The position numbers and the translations under genes were made by a program. A stretch of 64,000 nucleotides of DNA, taken from Bryobacter sp. (lineage in GTDB: Bacteria; Acidobacteriota; Terriglobia; Bryobacterales; Bryobacteraceae). Under the pieces are notes generated by a model. The model saw only the letters and a program-made list of their open reading frames with translations. It was not told where the DNA came from and did no database searches. Shown in pieces: positions 63,217 to 64,000 of this stretch (position 1 is the first letter of the stretch; each line of letters opens with the position of its first letter). The DNA lies in the NCBI GenBank assembly GCA_022843625.1, contig JALHNH010000006.1:124001-188000 (forward strand). Direction: 5' to 3'.

Positions 63217-64000
63217 CTAATCCGCCCTGAGCGTGATGGCCGGGTCGATCCGGGCAGCGCGGCGGGCCGGCAGCCATCCCGCAATCAATGCCGTCAACAG
63301 AAAGACAGCGGCGACGCCTGCAAAAACCATCGGGTCGGTTGCGCTGGTCGCATACAGCAAAGTGGACAACGTCTGCGCGAGGGCCAGGGAAACGATAGTG
63401 CCCAGCACAATTCCAATCGCAACCAGCACTAGCCCCTGCTTTTCAACCATCAACAAAACATCTAGCGGCTTTGCCCCCACTGCCATCCGAATGCCAATTT
63501 CGCGGGTACGCTGCGAAACGGTGTAGGTCATTAACCCTACAAGCCCGATCAGCGCAAGCAGAAAGGCTACACCCGCGAAGATCGCCATCAGCATCAGGGT
63601 AAACCGTTCACGGCCAAGAGACAAATTCACAGTTTCTTCCATCGTCTGGATGTTCCAGACCGGCTGTGAGTGATCCACCTGAAGGATTTCGCGCCTCATC
63701 ACTTGCGCCATCTCACTTGCTTCACCCCGCGCCCGCCCGAGCACACTGAAACTGGGCGCTCCCGGTAACAATCCTGGACCTTGATAGTAGGCCCCATAAA
63801 CCTGCGAACGCGATGGTTTGTCCACACCCAGATTCTTCACATCCGACACCACTCCTACAATCACCCGCCAGTTCGGCGGCTGGCTGAAGCCAACCTCCAT
63901 GCGTTTACCAACCGGGTCCTGATTCGGAAAATGTGTCCTCACAAACTGTTCATTTACAACCACTGCAAGAGGTGCACCCATCTTGTCGCTGTCAGAAAAC
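63217..64000 (-). CDS. MacB/FtsX-type permease of the ADOP family, C-terminal part
   Basis: The frame is open to the window edge, so the N-terminal part is missing. A periplasmic MacB-type domain (VVVNEQFVRTHFPNQDPVGKRM, WRVIVGVVSDVKNLG) leads to an FtsX domain with three membrane helices: LLALIGLVGLMTYTVSQRTREIGIRMAVGA, VAIGIVLGTIVSLALA and the end AGWLPARRAARIDPAITLRAD. This end is typical of acidobacterial duplicated orphan permeases, which lack a paired ATPase gene. The substrate is unknown. Confidence 0.88.
   Translation of the reverse strand, partial: FSDSDKMGAPLAVVVNEQFVRTHFPNQDPVGKRMEVGFSQPPNWRVIVGVVSDVKNLGVDKPSRSQVYGAYYQGPGLLPGAPSFSVLGRARGEASEMAQVMRREILQVDHSQPVWNIQTMEETVNLSLGRERFTLMLMAIFAGVAFLLALIGLVGLMTYTVSQRTREIGIRMAVGAKPLDVLLMVEKQGLVLVAIGIVLGTIVSLALAQTLSTLLYATSATDPMVFAGVAAVFLLTALIAGWLPARRAARIDPAITLRAD

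Overview
The window looks like a chromosomal segment of an acidobacterium, most likely of the Bryobacterales / Candidatus Solibacter type. The reasons are two very large Oar-like TonB-dependent receptors with an N-terminal carboxypeptidase-regulatory domain, an MacB/FtsX permease of the acidobacterial ADOP style at the right edge, several Tat-exported Gfo/Idh/MocA and enolase-superfamily enzymes, a membrane-anchored winged-helix regulator, and GC-rich coding with many short or overlapping gene junctions. Taxonomy is inferred from gene style only. No gene-free stretch exceeds about 250 bp.

Left part (1-11.6 kb): the 3' end of a GH57-type glycosidase, a type II toxin-antitoxin pair, a malic enzyme-phosphotransacetylase fusion, a TonB-type receptor, then a leftward operon (EthD protein, rbfA, apbE, hemE, hemY) that ends in protoheme synthesis; ssb reads the other way.

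12.5-18.1 kb holds the most unusual locus: fatty-acyl-AMP ligase, acyl carrier protein, cytochrome P450, MBOAT O-acyltransferase and a membrane-anchored SGNH-like protein, all rightward. The order and roles parallel the Gram-positive dltA-dltC-dltB-dltD system (activate, load on carrier, export/transfer by MBOAT, finish with an SGNH protein), but with a fatty acid in place of D-alanine and a P450 inserted. I infer an envelope or exopolysaccharide acylation system using an oxidised fatty acyl group.

18.2-31.7 kb is dominated by nitrogen assimilation: a standard adenylylatable glutamine synthetase (glnA), amt-glnB, a second glutamine synthetase without the adenylylation loop, and glnE. Between them lie an FG-GAP repeat protein, a cupin/MocR divergent pair with putative operator repeats, and a porin. 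From glnE a rightward run continues with tandem TPR-like paralogs, PHP, HD and DinB proteins.

36.9 kb carries selC, the UCA-anticodon selenocysteine tRNA, next to a thioredoxin-fold protein related to the DF (seleno)protein family. A leftward operon (enolase-superfamily enzyme, LD-carboxypeptidase, small zinc-finger protein with an apparent CTG start) precedes the qhp operon (39.8-46.6 kb): qhpA-D-C-B-F-E for quinohemoprotein amine dehydrogenase and its peptide maturation. All thioether and CTQ residues of QhpC are present, but the flavin monooxygenase QhpG is not in the window.

46.7-64 kb: a membrane winged-helix protein, a sugar-related block (two Gfo/Idh/MocA enzymes around a large TonB receptor, plus a secreted FAD oxidoreductase), a decayed ISNCY-type transposase that cut another receptor down to its last ~60 codons, a PilZ-J-domain-winged-helix fusion, an HGSNAT-like acyltransferase, an MFS transporter, a TPR/CxxCH protein, a LytS/LytTR two-component pair, a GIDE-like membrane protein and the 3' part of an ADOP-type permease.
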